From NCBI RefSeq assembly GCF_000725485.1, contig NZ_JOAG01000010.1, forward strand, positions 62,001-126,000: a DNA stretch of 64,000 nucleotides, written 5' to 3'. Positions within the stretch are counted from its first letter, which is position 1, and every line of letters begins with the position of its first letter. Position numbers and translations under genes: made by a program. Positions 25,628-35,071 of this stretch are shown here, piece after piece. The notes under the pieces were generated by a model. It searched no databases. It was given only the letters and a program-made list of their open reading frames with translations, and had not been told where the DNA came from. Source of the DNA: Nonomuraea candida. GTDB lineage: Bacteria; Actinomycetota; Actinomycetes; Streptosporangiales; Streptosporangiaceae.

Positions 25628-26545
25628 GTGCGCGTTGAGATTCATGGTCACCGGGGTGCTCGCGGCCTCTGGCCGGAAAACACCCTGCCCGGGATGAGCC
25701 GCACGATGGAGCTGGGCGTGCACGCGCTCGAGCTCGACGTCGCGCTCACCGCGGACCGGCGCCTCGTGCTCACGCACGACCTCACGGTCTCGGCCGTCAC
25801 CAGCGCCGACAGGCGTCCGGTGCACGCCGGCGACCCCCTTTACCCCTATGTCGGCAAGCCGATCAACTCGCTCACCCTGGCCCAGCTGCGCACGCTCGAC
25901 GTGGGCGTGCGGCTGCCCCGGCATCCCGACGACCCGTTCGCGCTGACGCAGGTGCCCATGCCCGAGACCCGCATGCCGACGCTCGGCGCGGTGCTGGGGC
26001 TGGTCAACGCCTACGAGGCGGAGGGGGTGCGCCTGCACGTCGAGCTGAAGTCCGACCCGACGCGGCCGGAGCTGAGCGCCGACCCCGAGCTGTTCACCGA
26101 GCTGGTGGTCGAGGAGCTCGACCGGCACGGCCGGCTCGGCAACGCGGCCATCCTCAGCTTCGACTGGCGGATCATCACCCACGCCGCCGCCCTCGCGCCC
26201 GGCACCCGCCGCTTCGCGCTGATCGAGCTCGACACCCTGCACTGGAACGCCGGCGTCGACACCGGCATCGACGCCGACGTGCCCGCCGCGGCGCGCGCGG
26301 CCGGGGCCACCACGCTCTCGCCCGAGCACGTCATGGTGGACGAGACGCTGATGGCGCGGGCCGCCGACGCCGGGCTCGACGTGGCGGTCTGGACCGTCAA
26401 CGACCCCGCGCTGGCCGGCAGGATGCTCGACCTGGGGGTCGCCGGGATCGTCACCGACTACCCCGACCGCATGCGCGAGGTGTGGCGGGAGCGGGGCCTC
26501 GCCCTGCCCGAGCCGGTGCGTCCGCTCCGCCCCGTGGGCGTGTGA
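25628..26545 (+). CDS. Glycerophosphodiester phosphodiesterase
   Basis: 305 residues from GTG 25628. TIM-barrel GDPD domain that hydrolyses glycerophosphodiesters to glycerol-3-phosphate and an alcohol. The catalytic His/Arg pair is in HGHRGARGLWPENTLPG at the very start. Metal ligands lie in ALELDVALTADRRLVLTHD, and HVELKSDP supplies the conserved Glu/Lys. Further barrel motifs are ILSFDWR and AVWTVNDPALAGRML, GVAGIVTDYPDRM. There is no signal peptide, so it is cytosolic. A longer upstream reading is possible but would precede the domain with unrelated residues. Confidence 0.93.
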   Translation: MRVEIHGHRGARGLWPENTLPGMSRTMELGVHALELDVALTADRRLVLTHDLTVSAVTSADRRPVHAGDPLYPYVGKPINSLTLAQLRTLDVGVRLPRHPDDPFALTQVPMPETRMPTLGAVLGLVNAYEAEGVRLHVELKSDPTRPELSADPELFTELVVEELDRHGRLGNAAILSFDWRIITHAAALAPGTRRFALIELDTLHWNAGVDTGIDADVPAAARAAGATTLSPEHVMVDETLMARAADAGLDVAVWTVNDPALAGRMLDLGVAGIVTDYPDRMREVWRERGLALPEPVRPLRPVGV

Positions 26546-26567
26546 CACGGGGCAGGCGATCGTCAGG

Positions 26568-27686
26568 TCAGAGCCAGCCGTTGCGGCGGAAGCCGCGGTG
26601 CAGCAGGACACAGGCCGTGACCATCACGGCCAGCACCGCCGGATAGCCCCAGACCTGCTTGGTCTCCGGCATGAAGTCGAAGTTCATGCCGTAGATGCCG
26701 GCGATCATGGTGGGCACCGCCAGGATGGCCACCCAGGAGGAGATCTTGCGCATGTCCTCGTTGGCCAGGGCGTTCGAGCGGGCCAGCGCGGCCTGGAGGA
26801 TCGAGCTGCACAGCTCGTTGGAGGACTCCACCTGCTCGCACACGCGTGACAGGTGGTCGCCGACGTCGCGGAAGTACTCGCGCATCTCCGAGGGGATCAC
26901 CCGGCGCTGGGGCAGCGCGGCCAGGGGCGACTGCAGCGGCGTGACGGCCCGCTTCATCTCCAGCATCTCGCGCTTGAGCTGGTAGATCCGGTTGATGTCG
27001 CGGGAGCTGACGTCGGCGAAGACCGTCGCCTCCACCTCTTCCAGCTCCAGCTGCATGAGGTCGGCCACCTGGAGGTACTGGTCGACCACGTGGTCGGAGA
27101 TGGCGTGCAGGACGCCCGCGGGCCCGCGGTTCATCAGCTTGGGCTTGTCCTCAAGCCGCTCGCGGACCACCGTGAGCGGGCAGTGCTCGCCGTGCCGCAC
27201 CGTCACCACGAAGTCCACGCCGAGGAAGACCATGATCTCGCCGGTGGCGATGATCTCGCTGTTGGCGGTCAGCTCGTCGTGGTCGAGGTAGGCGATGGTC
27301 TTGAGCACCATGAACAGCGACTCGCCGTAACGCTCGACCTTGGGCCGCTGGTGGGCCTTGACCGCGTCTTCGACGGCCAGCGGGTGCAGGCCGAAGACCT
27401 CGGAGAGCCACTCCACCTCGGGGGCCGCCGGCTCGTGCAGGCCCACCCAGACGAAGGCGTTGGCGCCGTCGGCGTTCTTGTTCTTGTTGTGCTCGCGGAC
27501 GAGCCCCAGGGCGTCCGTGATCGTCGTGGCCGGCACCTTCCTGCCCTGGACGTAGGCGCCGAACTCGACTATGGAGTCGACGGGAGGCACACAGACCTCG
27601 CGCACCGCCTGCTTGGCCAGCGGGTGCGGGGCGTGCGAATGCACGGAGTGACGGTTGATGCGACGGAAAAGGGTGGACGAGCGCAT
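26568..27686 (-). CDS. corA: CorA-family magnesium/cobalt channel
   Basis: 372 residues, typical. A cytoplasmic N-domain and long helices are followed by two C-terminal membrane helices, with the signature IYGMNFDFMPE (~331-341) between them. This is the GMN motif that forms the ion selectivity site of the pentameric channel. Coiled helices (QLKREMLEMKRAV, SRVCEQVESSNELCSSILQ) form the funnel. The spacer upstream, shared with purD, carries a structured palindromic element at 27779-27866 that would lie in the corA leader if the promoter is beyond it. Confidence 0.93.
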   Translation of the reverse strand: MRSSTLFRRINRHSVHSHAPHPLAKQAVREVCVPPVDSIVEFGAYVQGRKVPATTITDALGLVREHNKNKNADGANAFVWVGLHEPAAPEVEWLSEVFGLHPLAVEDAVKAHQRPKVERYGESLFMVLKTIAYLDHDELTANSEIIATGEIMVFLGVDFVVTVRHGEHCPLTVVRERLEDKPKLMNRGPAGVLHAISDHVVDQYLQVADLMQLELEEVEATVFADVSSRDINRIYQLKREMLEMKRAVTPLQSPLAALPQRRVIPSEMREYFRDVGDHLSRVCEQVESSNELCSSILQAALARSNALANEDMRKISSWVAILAVPTMIAGIYGMNFDFMPETKQVWGYPAVLAVMVTACVLLHRGFRRNGWL

Positions 27687-27778
27687 GGCAGTCCCTTTCC
27701 GCCCGACCAGGCACGCTCCACGCGCGATGAAGTCACCTCAATCAACACAAATGGCGTGGAGGCACGATCAGGCTGCCG

Positions 27779-27866
27779 GATTGGAGTGGTCGGGGGTATT
27801 CGGGTCGTACGTGAGCGAGCACGTACTGCTGGGATCACCAGGATTCATCCCGGACCACCTCCAATC
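27779..27866. other. Three-way-junction-like structured element
   Basis: The outer stem joins GATTGGAG-TGGTC-GGG (27779-27794) to CCC-G-GACCA-C-CTCCAATC (27849-27866): 16 pairs with two single-base bulges. Inside are GTACGTG/CACGTAC (27807-27813 with 27820-27826, 6-base loop) and CTGG/CCAG (27829-27832 with 27838-27841). It lies 92 bases upstream of corA and 176 upstream of purD in a 356-base spacer that is otherwise empty apart from the purD promoter. It could be a leader riboregulator of corA or a small palindromic element; no known riboswitch class was recognised. Confidence 0.55.
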
Positions 27867-28030
27867 GCAAGAGACGCCGCAAAGCCGCCCTAACTTACCA
27901 CAGGCGGGTGAACCTATCTGACGATACTCGTCGGGACGCTCTCCGCTCAGGTAGAACCGCACAAAGTTTGCCGCCTGTTCCGGCAGGTGATGTCCAGGCG
28001 ACCTGGGCATGCGACAGGCGGTGGGCCTGC

Positions 28031-28036
28031 GACAAT
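28031..28036 (+). promoter_or_regulatory. Leaderless-type -10 box for purD
   Basis: GACAAT, 6 bases, then GTG 28043; A2 and T6 of the -10 are kept but the first T is not. Confidence 0.35.
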
Positions 28037-28042
28037 GGGCGC

Positions 28043-29257
28043 GTGCGCGTTCTAGTCATTGGTTCCGGAGGGCGTGAGCACGCCCTGTGCCGGTCACTCA
28101 GCCTCGATCCCCAGGTCAGCGAGCTTCACTGTGCGCCAGGCAACCCTGGCATCGAGCAGGTCGCGACCGTTCATCCCGTCGATCCCCTCGACCCCGGGCA
28201 GGTGGCCGAGCTGGCCCGGCGGCTGCGGGTCGACCTCGTGGTGGTCGGCCCCGAGGCGCCGCTCGTCGCGGGGGTGGGCGACGCGGTGCGCGAGGCGGGC
28301 TTCGCCTGCTTCGGCCCGTCGAAGGACGCGGCCATGATCGAGGGCTCCAAGGCGTTCGCCAAGGAGATCATGAAGGCCGCCGACGTGCCCACGGCGCGCT
28401 CGCGGACCTGCACCACCGAGGCCGAGGCCGCGGCGGCGCTCGACGAGTTCGGCGCCCCCTATGTGGTCAAGGACGACGGGCTGGCGGCCGGCAAGGGCGT
28501 CGTCGTCACCGAGGACCGGGAGCGGGCGCTGGCGCACGCGCTGGCCTGCGAGCGGGTGGTCATCGAGGAGTTCCTCGACGGGCCCGAGGTGTCGCTGTTC
28601 GCGCTGTGCGACGGCAGCACGGCCGTGCCGCTGCAGCTCGCGCAGGACTTCAAGCGCGCCCACGACGGCGACCAGGGCCCCAACACCGGCGGCATGGGCG
28701 CCTACACGCCGCTGCCGTGGGCGCCCGACGGGCTGACCGACCAGGTCATGCGGGAGGTCGTGCACCCCACGATCGGGGAGCTGGCCCGGCGCGGGCTGCC
28801 GTACCAGGGGGTGCTCTACGTAGGGCTGGCCCTGACCTCGAAGGGGCCCAAGGTCGTCGAGTTCAACGCGCGCTTCGGCGACCCCGAGACGCAGGTGATC
28901 CTCGACCGGCTGGAGACGCCGCTGGGCGGGCTGCTGATGGCGTGCGCCACCGGCGAGCTGGGGCTGGACCCGGTGTTCAAGGGCGGCTCCGCGGTGACCG
29001 TGGTGATCGCCTCGGAGAACTACCCGGAGGCGCCGGTCAAGGGCGACGTCATCACGGGGCTGGAGCCGACCGGGAACGCGTACGTCCTGCACGCCGGCAC
29101 GGCGCGGCAGGGCACGGACATCGTCTCCAGCGGCGGGCGGGTGCTCAGCGTGGTCGGCCACGGCCCCGACCAGGAGAGCGCGCGGGCCGCGGCCTACGAC
29201 CTCGTCGGCCGCATCCGCATGCGCGGCTCCCACCACAGGACGGACATCGCCCGATGA
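28043..29257 (+). CDS. purD: Phosphoribosylamine-glycine ligase (GARS)
   Basis: 404 residues from GTG 28043. ATP-grasp enzyme of step two of purine synthesis. It starts with [13 protein letters not shown] and continues with [55 protein letters not shown], the [12 protein letters not shown] turn, [21 protein letters not shown] and [13 protein letters not shown]. All are intact. The stop overlaps the purC start (ATGA, 29254-29257), so the pair is an operon. Confidence 0.97.
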   Translation: MRVLVIGSGGREHALCRSLSLDPQVSELHCAPGNPGIEQVATVHPVDPLDPGQVAELARRLRVDLVVVGPEAPLVAGVGDAVREAGFACFGPSKDAAMIEGSKAFAKEIMKAADVPTARSRTCTTEAEAAAALDEFGAPYVVKDDGLAAGKGVVVTEDRERALAHALACERVVIEEFLDGPEVSLFALCDGSTAVPLQLAQDFKRAHDGDQGPNTGGMGAYTPLPWAPDGLTDQVMREVVHPTIGELARRGLPYQGVLYVGLALTSKGPKVVEFNARFGDPETQVILDRLETPLGGLLMACATGELGLDPVFKGGSAVTVVIASENYPEAPVKGDVITGLEPTGNAYVLHAGTARQGTDIVSSGGRVLSVVGHGPDQESARAAAYDLVGRIRMRGSHHRTDIAR

Positions 29258-30090
29258 AGCACGTGCACTCCGGCAAGGTCCGCGATCTCTACGAGACCGA
29301 CGACGGCCTGCTGCTGATGGTCGCCTCCGACCGCATGTCCGCCTTCGACTTCATCCTCGAGCCCGAGATCCCCGACAAGGGCGCGATACTCACGCAGATG
29401 TCGCTGTGGTGGTTCGACCAGCTCAAGGACGTCGTGCCCAACCACGTGGTGGCCCCGGGCGACGACGCGCGCAGCGTGTTGTGCCGGCCGCTGAAGATGG
29501 TGCCGGTCGAGTGCGTGGCCCGCGGCTATCTCGCGGGCGGCGGGCTCGGCGAATACCGCGCGGGCGGGGCGGTCTCCGGGGTGCCGCTGCCGGCGGGGCT
29601 GGAGGACGGCTCGCGGCTGCCCGAGCCGATCTTCACGCCGTCCACCAAGGCGCCCCAGGGGCAGCACGACGAGCCGATCCCGTACGAACGGGTGGTGGCC
29701 GAGGTCGGCGCGGAGGTGGCCGAGGAGCTGCGGCGCATCACGCTGGCCGTCTACGCGCGCGGCGCGGAGATCGCCGGGGAGCGGGGCATCGTGCTGGCCG
29801 ACACCAAGATCGAGCTGGGCTGGGACTCCGAGGGCGTGCTGACGCTCGGCGACGAGGTGCTGACGCCCGACTCGTCACGATTCTGGCCGGCCGACGAATG
29901 GCGGCCCGGCCGTTCGCAGCCTTCTTTTGACAAGCAATTTGTACGCGATTGGCTACTATCGCCCGAATCCGGATGGGACAAATCCTCCGGAAACCCCCCA
30001 CCTCGGCTTCCCGACCACGTCGTCGAGCGAACCAGGCAGCGATACCTAGAAGCGTATGAGCGCGTCACGGGGTCTTCGTTTAGCGGATGA
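29254..30090 (+). CDS. purC: Phosphoribosylaminoimidazole-succinocarboxamide synthase
   Basis: 278 residues from ATG 29254. SAICAR synthetase, which joins CAIR to aspartate with ATP. Motifs: HSGKVRDLYETDDGLLLMVASDRMSAFD at the start, VPVECVARGYLAGGG, FTPSTKAPQGQHDEPI, LADTKIELGWD and LTPDSSRFWPADEW. It is translationally coupled to purD by a 4-base overlap. The next gene, murA, is 79 bases downstream and has its own ribosome site. Confidence 0.97.
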   Translation: MKHVHSGKVRDLYETDDGLLLMVASDRMSAFDFILEPEIPDKGAILTQMSLWWFDQLKDVVPNHVVAPGDDARSVLCRPLKMVPVECVARGYLAGGGLGEYRAGGAVSGVPLPAGLEDGSRLPEPIFTPSTKAPQGQHDEPIPYERVVAEVGAEVAEELRRITLAVYARGAEIAGERGIVLADTKIELGWDSEGVLTLGDEVLTPDSSRFWPADEWRPGRSQPSFDKQFVRDWLLSPESGWDKSSGNPPPRLPDHVVERTRQRYLEAYERVTGSSFSG

Positions 30091-30169
30091 TTCGGCAGGG
30101 CCATGTGGTGTGAGCGACTACTGTTGGCCCGATCAAGCCCTCACCCGTTGAATTCAAGGAGCCGCACGA

Positions 30170-31435
30170 ATGGTCCGTTACCGCGTGCGCGGTGGCAACG
30201 CACTGCGTGGAACCGCGTTCATCCAGGGCGCGAAGAACGCCGTGCTCCCCATGATCGGTGCGGCCCTGCTCGCCCCGAAGGGCCGCACCGTCCTGCGCAA
30301 CGTGCCGATCATCGAAGACGTCCGCCGGGCGGTCGAGCTGGCCGAGGCGATCGGTGCGTACGTCGAGCTGCACGAGTCCGAGCGCACGCTGGTCATCGAC
30401 GCCTCCAGGGTGAACAGCCCGGTGCTGCCCGCCGAGATCGCCAGGCGGTTCCGCGGCTCGGTGCTGTTCACCCCCGCGCTGCTGCACCGCCTCGGCGAGG
30501 CCGTCGTCGAGGGGGTGGGCGGCTGCAACCTCGGCAGCCGCAACCTCGACTTCCACTACCTCGGCTACAAGCGGCTGGGCGCGATCGTGGACGAGGGCGA
30601 GACCGTCATCCACGTCAAGGCGGCCGGCCTGACCGGGGCCACCCTCTACCTCGACACCCCCTCCCACACCGGCACCGAGAACCTCATCATGGCCGCCGCC
30701 CTGGCCAGGGGCACCACCGTGATCGAGAACGCGGCGCTGGAGCCGGAGGTGCTCGACGTCATCGACATGCTGACCAAGATGGGCGCGCGCATCAGCGGCG
30801 GCGGCACCGGCTTCATCACGGTGCAGGGCGTCGAGGAGCTGCACGCGGTCGAGCACACCGTGATGCCCGACCGGCTCGACGCCGGCGTCTTCGCGATGGC
30901 CGCGGCGCTCACCGGAGGCGAGGTCAGCCTCGTGGGCACCGGCCTCGACCTGGGGGTCGTGCGCTACAAGCTGGAGCAGATGGGGGTCGAGTTCCACCGG
31001 CAGGGGGCCGTCCTGCACGTCCGTTGCGACGGCCCGCTGCGCCCGATCAACATCATCACCGACACCTACCCCGGCTTCGCCACCGACCTGCAGTCGCCGA
31101 TGATGACCGTCGCGGCGCTGGCCGAGGGCACCAGCTACATTCACGAGCGCATCTTCGACGGCCGCTTCGCGCTGGCCGGCGAGCTGAACAAGATGGGCGC
31201 CAACGTGGAGGTCGACGGCAGCCGGGCGGTCGTCCGCGGGCGCACGCCGCTCACCGGCACCCGGGTGACGGCCCACGACCTGCGTTCCGGGATCGCGCTC
31301 GTACTCGCCGGGCTGGCGGCCGATGGAGAGACTCTGATCGACTCGGGATACCTGATCGATCGCGGTCACGCGCATCTCGCCGCGCGAATGCGCGCGCTCG
31401 GCGCGGACATTACACGAGAGATTTCCGAGCACTAA
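30170..31435 (+). CDS. murA: MurA-family UDP-GlcNAc 1-carboxyvinyltransferase, divergent paralogue
   Basis: 421 residues, start preceded by AAGGAG. EPSP-synthase fold. It carries [17 protein letters not shown] (Lys22-Asn23), the catalytic-loop Cys as Cys119 in [15 protein letters not shown], an Asp-containing [14 protein letters not shown], and a C-terminal [25 protein letters not shown]. In ordinary MurA the loop region reads MRAS...LPGGC-IGARPVD; here it is FRGS...GVGGC-LGSRNLD, and [11 protein letters not shown] replaces the usual sequence. It should still make enolpyruvyl-UDP-GlcNAc, but the changed loop and the context (next to purD-purC and a regulator, no mur genes) point to a second, specialised MurA. 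The Cys would be the fosfomycin target. Confidence 0.85.
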   Translation: MVRYRVRGGNALRGTAFIQGAKNAVLPMIGAALLAPKGRTVLRNVPIIEDVRRAVELAEAIGAYVELHESERTLVIDASRVNSPVLPAEIARRFRGSVLFTPALLHRLGEAVVEGVGGCNLGSRNLDFHYLGYKRLGAIVDEGETVIHVKAAGLTGATLYLDTPSHTGTENLIMAAALARGTTVIENAALEPEVLDVIDMLTKMGARISGGGTGFITVQGVEELHAVEHTVMPDRLDAGVFAMAAALTGGEVSLVGTGLDLGVVRYKLEQMGVEFHRQGAVLHVRCDGPLRPINIITDTYPGFATDLQSPMMTVAALAEGTSYIHERIFDGRFALAGELNKMGANVEVDGSRAVVRGRTPLTGTRVTAHDLRSGIALVLAGLAADGETLIDSGYLIDRGHAHLAARMRALGADITREISEH

Positions 31436-31577
31436 AAAACGCTAGAAAAAGCGCACTGAGCTGCCAGAACCTCTTGTCGGGCGGTCAACCAGAACGGCTT
31501 TCCGGAAAAGTCGGGCGTGACATTACGGCCCCCGCGAGCGATCGTTCCAAAAGAGAGCACTGCAAACGGACGGCAGG

Positions 31578-32927
31578 ATGGGACGAACATTGGTCGAGAG
31601 GGCCGAAGAAACTCCCCGAGTGTCACGCCCGGGCGCTATGACACCGGACCTCACCATCGGCGTGGTCGGACCCCACGACCTGGTCGAGCGAGTCATGCTG
31701 ATGGGTCACGCCGCGGCGCCGCTGCCGTGTCGCCTTGTCGCGGCCGCGTACCGCGACGAGCAGGAGGCACCCGACAAGGTGACGCGGCTCGGTCCCGGTG
31801 TCGACGCATGCCTGTTCGCCAGCCCGGTCCCTTATGACCTGGCCAGGCGTTCGGGCGTGCTGACGATGCCCGCGACGTACGTGCAACTCGGCGGAGCAGC
31901 ACTGGTGGCGGCGCTGGCCAAGGCCGCGCTGGACACCCGGATGGACCCCCAGCGGGTCAGCATCGACGTGGTCAGCAGGGCCGATGTCGAGGAGGCGTAC
32001 ACCGACCTCGGCATCCCCGCCGCGGACGTGCACAGCCGCGACGAGCCGGGCGCCACCGGCACGATCGCGGCCTACCACGAACGCCTGGCCCGTCAGGGCG
32101 CCACCACGGGCGCGCTGACGTGCCTGCCCGCGGTGGCCGAGCGCCTGCACGCCGCGGGCGTGCCGGTCATCAGGATCAGGCCGACCTCCGCGGCGGTCCG
32201 CACGGCGCTGCACACCGCGGCGCTGCTCGGCGCGCACCACCGGCTGGAGGAGTCACAGCTCACGGTCGTGCTGGTGGAGGTGCCGACGCTGCGCGAGCCC
32301 GTGCGCCGCGCCGCGCCCCGCTACTGGCGCGACGAGCTGCGGCTGTCGCTGCACCGGCTCCTGGTCCAGGAGGCGAACCGGATCAACGCCACCGTCTGGC
32401 CCATCGACGATCACAGCTACCTGGTGACCGCCACCAGGGGCTCGATCGCGGCGGCGACAGACGGGTTCAGGGTGTTGCCCTTCGCGGCCCGGATCAGGGA
32501 CGAGCTGGGGCTGGCGGTCGAGGTCGGTGTGGGGATGGGGCGCACGACGCACGACGCCGAGTCGCACGCCAGGGCCGCGCTGGCCCGCACGCAGGCGGGC
32601 AAGCAGGCACAGGGGTTCGCGGTGGACCGCGAGGGGCGGGCGCTCATCCCGGCCCCGCGGATGCCGCCGACCGGGGCGACGGCACTCAAACCCAAGGGGG
32701 TGGAGGTGCTGGCCCGGCTGGCGGCCAAGCTCGAAGGTGGCGACACGGTCGTCGACGCCGAGGGCGCGGGCAAGATGCTGGGGGTCACACCTCGTACGGC
32801 CCGGCGATTGCTGCGCACGTTGGTTGACGAGGGACTCGCGTGGCCGCTTCCGCCGAACCGTACGCCTCAGCCGGGCCGGCCACGACAGCTCTACCGGCTG
32901 ATCGTGGAGAAGCTCGGACCGCGCTGA
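31578..32927 (+). CDS. Transcriptional regulator with C-terminal HTH
   Basis: 449 residues from ATG 31578. The start is uncertain: no clear ribosome site, and the conserved part begins at a second ATG, 31638 (MTPDLTIGVVGPHDLVERVM). The N-terminal ~200 residues look like a ligand-binding Rossmann-like domain. A middle region (~235-345) with ELRLSLHRLLVQEANRINATVW, AARIRDELGLAVEVGVGMGRT and SHARAAL resembles a degenerate nucleotide-cyclase-like fold. The C-terminal winged HTH (~370-449) has MLGVTPRTARRLLRTLVDEGLAWPL. The specific family name is not recognised. It may govern the adjacent murA paralogue. A 17-bp-stem terminator follows. Confidence 0.75.
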   Translation: MGRTLVERAEETPRVSRPGAMTPDLTIGVVGPHDLVERVMLMGHAAAPLPCRLVAAAYRDEQEAPDKVTRLGPGVDACLFASPVPYDLARRSGVLTMPATYVQLGGAALVAALAKAALDTRMDPQRVSIDVVSRADVEEAYTDLGIPAADVHSRDEPGATGTIAAYHERLARQGATTGALTCLPAVAERLHAAGVPVIRIRPTSAAVRTALHTAALLGAHHRLEESQLTVVLVEVPTLREPVRRAAPRYWRDELRLSLHRLLVQEANRINATVWPIDDHSYLVTATRGSIAAATDGFRVLPFAARIRDELGLAVEVGVGMGRTTHDAESHARAALARTQAGKQAQGFAVDREGRALIPAPRMPPTGATALKPKGVEVLARLAAKLEGGDTVVDAEGAGKMLGVTPRTARRLLRTLVDEGLAWPLPPNRTPQPGRPRQLYRLIVEKLGPR

Positions 32928-32938
32928 GCAGGCGCGAG

Positions 32939-32976
32939 GGGCGGGCCCGCCGGGTGTGAACCCGGCGGGCCCGCCC
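32939..32976 (+). terminator. Strong hairpin terminator
   Basis: A perfect 17-bp stem (32939-32955 with 32960-32976, beginning GGGCGGGCCCGCC) with a GTGA loop, 11 bases after the regulator stop. Confidence 0.75.
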
Positions 32977-33046
32977 TGCGCCATGCCCCGAAGATGGACG
33001 GCAGGCGTCGGCTTCGGGAACTTGAGGACCGACTCTTGTGAACTAA

Positions 33047-33142
33047 TTGGTTGGCCCGTGTAGATAGGGGTATGTTCTCCGACGCCCCCGATCGACGGGA
33101 TTCGGACGGGGGCACCAAATTCTCCGGGGTGCGGCTCTCCGC
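33047..33142 (+). other. Orphan promoter-like element followed by consecutive hairpins
   Basis: TTGGTT (33047-33052), an 18-base spacer and TATGTT (33071-33076) form a promoter-like pair in an AT-richer patch. Hairpins follow: GCCCCC/GGGGGC (33084-33089, 33108-33113), GCACC/GGTGC (33112-33116, 33128-33132) and GCGG/CCGC (33131-33142). The nearest downstream gene is on the other strand, so a small RNA is possible. The remainder of 32977-33424 shows no coding frame I can support. Confidence 0.35.
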
Positions 33143-33424
33143 CGAGGTCTCCCGTTCGAGGTGCACGTTTCCCCTCTTTCCCGGCGTTCTCCCGCAGCCG
33201 GCCACCGGCGTGGTAGGGATTGGGCGCGTTTCGGGCTGGTTCATCCCTGGTTGTGTCCGCTGGAAGGCGGCTGCGCGAGGCTGTGGGGGTGCTGGGAGCG
33301 CCTGTGACGGCGGGGGCGGCGTCCCGGGTCGGCCACCGCTCGCAAGGCCGGACACCGGCGGCGTCAGCCCGCCCGGCCCGTCGGCCCTCGAGCCCGTCAG
33401 CGGCCTGAGCCCGCAGCGCCCGAG

Positions 33425-33480
33425 CCCGTCAATCCGTCGGTCCGTCGGTCCGTCAGGCCGTCAGTTCGTCAGGCCGTCAG
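33425..33480. repeat. 8-base tandem repeat, 7 copies
   Basis: Seven units of consensus (T/G)CCGTCAG or TCCGTCGG, just downstream of the rhodanese gene, whose stop triplet (TCA on this strand) resembles the repeated CAG/TCA phase. Confidence 0.8.
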
Positions 33481-33502
33481 TCCGGCCGGTCGGCGGCGGG
33501 GG

Positions 33503-33961
33503 TCAGCAGGCGCACGAGATGCCGGACACCGGGGCCGTCAGCTCGTCCACCGGGCGGCGGGTGAGGCCCGCGGCCGTCTCCACCGGGAAGCCCTCCCTGG
33601 CCCAGTACTCGAAGCCGCCGATCATCTCCTTGACCCGGTAGCCCAGCCGGGCGAACTCCAGCGCGGCGCGGGTGGCGCCGTTGCAGCCCGGACCCCAGCA
33701 GTAGGTGACGACCACGGCGTCACGCGGCACCTCGGCGGCGGCCCTGGCCGCGATCTCGCGGGTGGGCAGGTGCACGGCGCCCTGGATGTGCCCCTGGTCC
33801 CAGCTCTCCCTGCTGCGCGAGTCGATCACGATGAGGCCGGGGAGCGCGGCGGCCAGGTCGGCGGCCACGTCGGAGACGTCGGTCTCGAAGGCCAGGCGGG
33901 CGGCGAAGTGCGCGACGGCGGCGGCGGGGTCGGCGGGGGCCACGGAGGCGACGGCGGACAT
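33503..33961 (-). CDS. Single-domain rhodanese-like protein
   Basis: 152 residues. Rhodanese fold: LIVIDSRSRESWDQGHIQGAVHLP (~43-66), DAVVVTYCWGPGCNGATRAALEFARLGY with the active-loop Cys in CNGATR (~93-98) and MIGGFEYWAREGFPV. It should carry a cysteine persulfide and move sulfur to a thiol acceptor. A second Cys five residues earlier (YCWGPGC) could interact with the catalytic one. The C-terminus ends CAC. It is divergent from an EamA exporter gene, and a palindromic site lies between them. No sulfur-metabolism neighbours are seen. Confidence 0.9.
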   Translation of the reverse strand: MSAVASVAPADPAAAVAHFAARLAFETDVSDVAADLAAALPGLIVIDSRSRESWDQGHIQGAVHLPTREIAARAAAEVPRDAVVVTYCWGPGCNGATRAALEFARLGYRVKEMIGGFEYWAREGFPVETAAGLTRRPVDELTAPVSGISCAC

Positions 33962-34028
33962 CTGCGGGTTCCTCTCGGAGGCTGATCGGGACAGCAGAAG
34001 TCTGGCGAACGCGCAGGTGGACCCACCA

Positions 34029-34065
34029 GTGGCGGAAATGTCGCCTATCGCTAATATCCCGCCAC
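34029..34065. promoter_or_regulatory. Inverted repeat between rhodanese and exporter genes
   Basis: GTGGCGG (34029-34035) and CCGCCAC (34059-34065) separated by 23 AT-richer bases. GAAGTCTG occurs on either side (33998-34005, 34071-34078). It may be a regulator site; no regulator gene is adjacent. Confidence 0.4.
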
Positions 34066-34123
34066 AGTCCGAAGTCTGATACTCGCAGGCTTTTGTCGGA
34101 GGTGCCCTGTATGTTCATGAGCC

Positions 34124-35071
34124 ATGAGCACCAACGCTACTGACAATCGCCCCACACTCCTGGTCTGGGGAGCCCTGGCGATCGTCTATGTGGTGTGGGG
34201 CTCGACGTACCTCGGCATCAAGATCGCCATCGAGACGATGCCGCCGCTGCTCCACGGCGCGCTCAGGTTCGTCACCGCCGGCCTGCTGCTGGCCGGCTTC
34301 CTGCTGCTCAGGAAGGGCCGGGCGGCGTTCCGGATGTCGCCGCGCCAGTTCGGCGGCGCCGCGCTGGTCGGGCTGCTCCTGCTCACCGGCGGCAACGGCA
34401 TGGTCGCCGTGGCGCAGCAGTACATCTCCAGCGGCCTGGCCGCGCTGCTCGTGGCCTCGGTGCCGCTGTGGCTGGTCGTCTTCAGGTTCCTGGTCAGGGA
34501 CCGGCCGGCGGTGCTGACGCTGGCGGGGGTGCTGGTCGGGTTCTGCGGGGTGGCGGCCCTGTCGCTGAACGGCGGCGGCGAGTCCGGCGGCACGACCGGC
34601 ATCGTGGTGATCCTGCTGGCGTCGCTGTCGTGGTCGATCGGCTCGTTCCTGTCGGCGCGGATCCCGATGCCGCCCAACGTGTGGACGGCCAGCGCGATCG
34701 AGATGCTGGCCGGCGGCATGGGGCTGGCCGTGGTCGGGCTCTCGCTCGGCGAGCGGCTCGACGTGACCGCCGTGTCGGGGCGGTCGTGGGCGGCGGTGGC
34801 CTACCTGGTGCTGGTGGGGTCGCTGGTCGGGTTCACCGCGTACACGTGGCTGCTCGGCAACGCGCCGATCTCGCTCGTCTCGACGTACGCCTACGTCAAC
34901 CCGGTCGTCGCCGTGCTCCTCGGCGTGCTCGTGGTGGACGAGCACGTGACCTCGCAGATCCTGCTCGGCGGGCTGGTGATCATCGTCGGCGTCGCCCTGG
35001 TGGTCTCCACCGAACGGCGCGGCAGATCCCGCCCCGCGCCCGTCCCCGAAGCGGCCCGCGCCGCACGCTGA
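34124..35071 (+). CDS. EamA/DMT-family metabolite exporter
   Basis: 315 residues with ten predicted membrane helices in two EamA repeats (~12-145 and ~160-298). The first starts VWGALAIVYVVWGSTYLGIKIAIE and the second TTGIVVILLASLSWSIGSFL. YAYVNPVVAVLLGVLVVDE marks the end of repeat two. It resembles the RhtA/YedA-type exporters of amino acids or related metabolites; the substrate is unknown. There is no ribosome site; TATGTT lies 8 bases before the ATG. Confidence 0.9.
   Translation: MSTNATDNRPTLLVWGALAIVYVVWGSTYLGIKIAIETMPPLLHGALRFVTAGLLLAGFLLLRKGRAAFRMSPRQFGGAALVGLLLLTGGNGMVAVAQQYISSGLAALLVASVPLWLVVFRFLVRDRPAVLTLAGVLVGFCGVAALSLNGGGESGGTTGIVVILLASLSWSIGSFLSARIPMPPNVWTASAIEMLAGGMGLAVVGLSLGERLDVTAVSGRSWAAVAYLVLVGSLVGFTAYTWLLGNAPISLVSTYAYVNPVVAVLLGVLVVDEHVTSQILLGGLVIIVGVALVVSTERRGRSRPAPVPEAARAAR

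Noticed and set aside
33051..33641. 196-codon plus-strand frame before and into the rhodanese gene
   Set aside because: Biased composition, runs antisense into a clear rhodanese gene and through tandem repeats.
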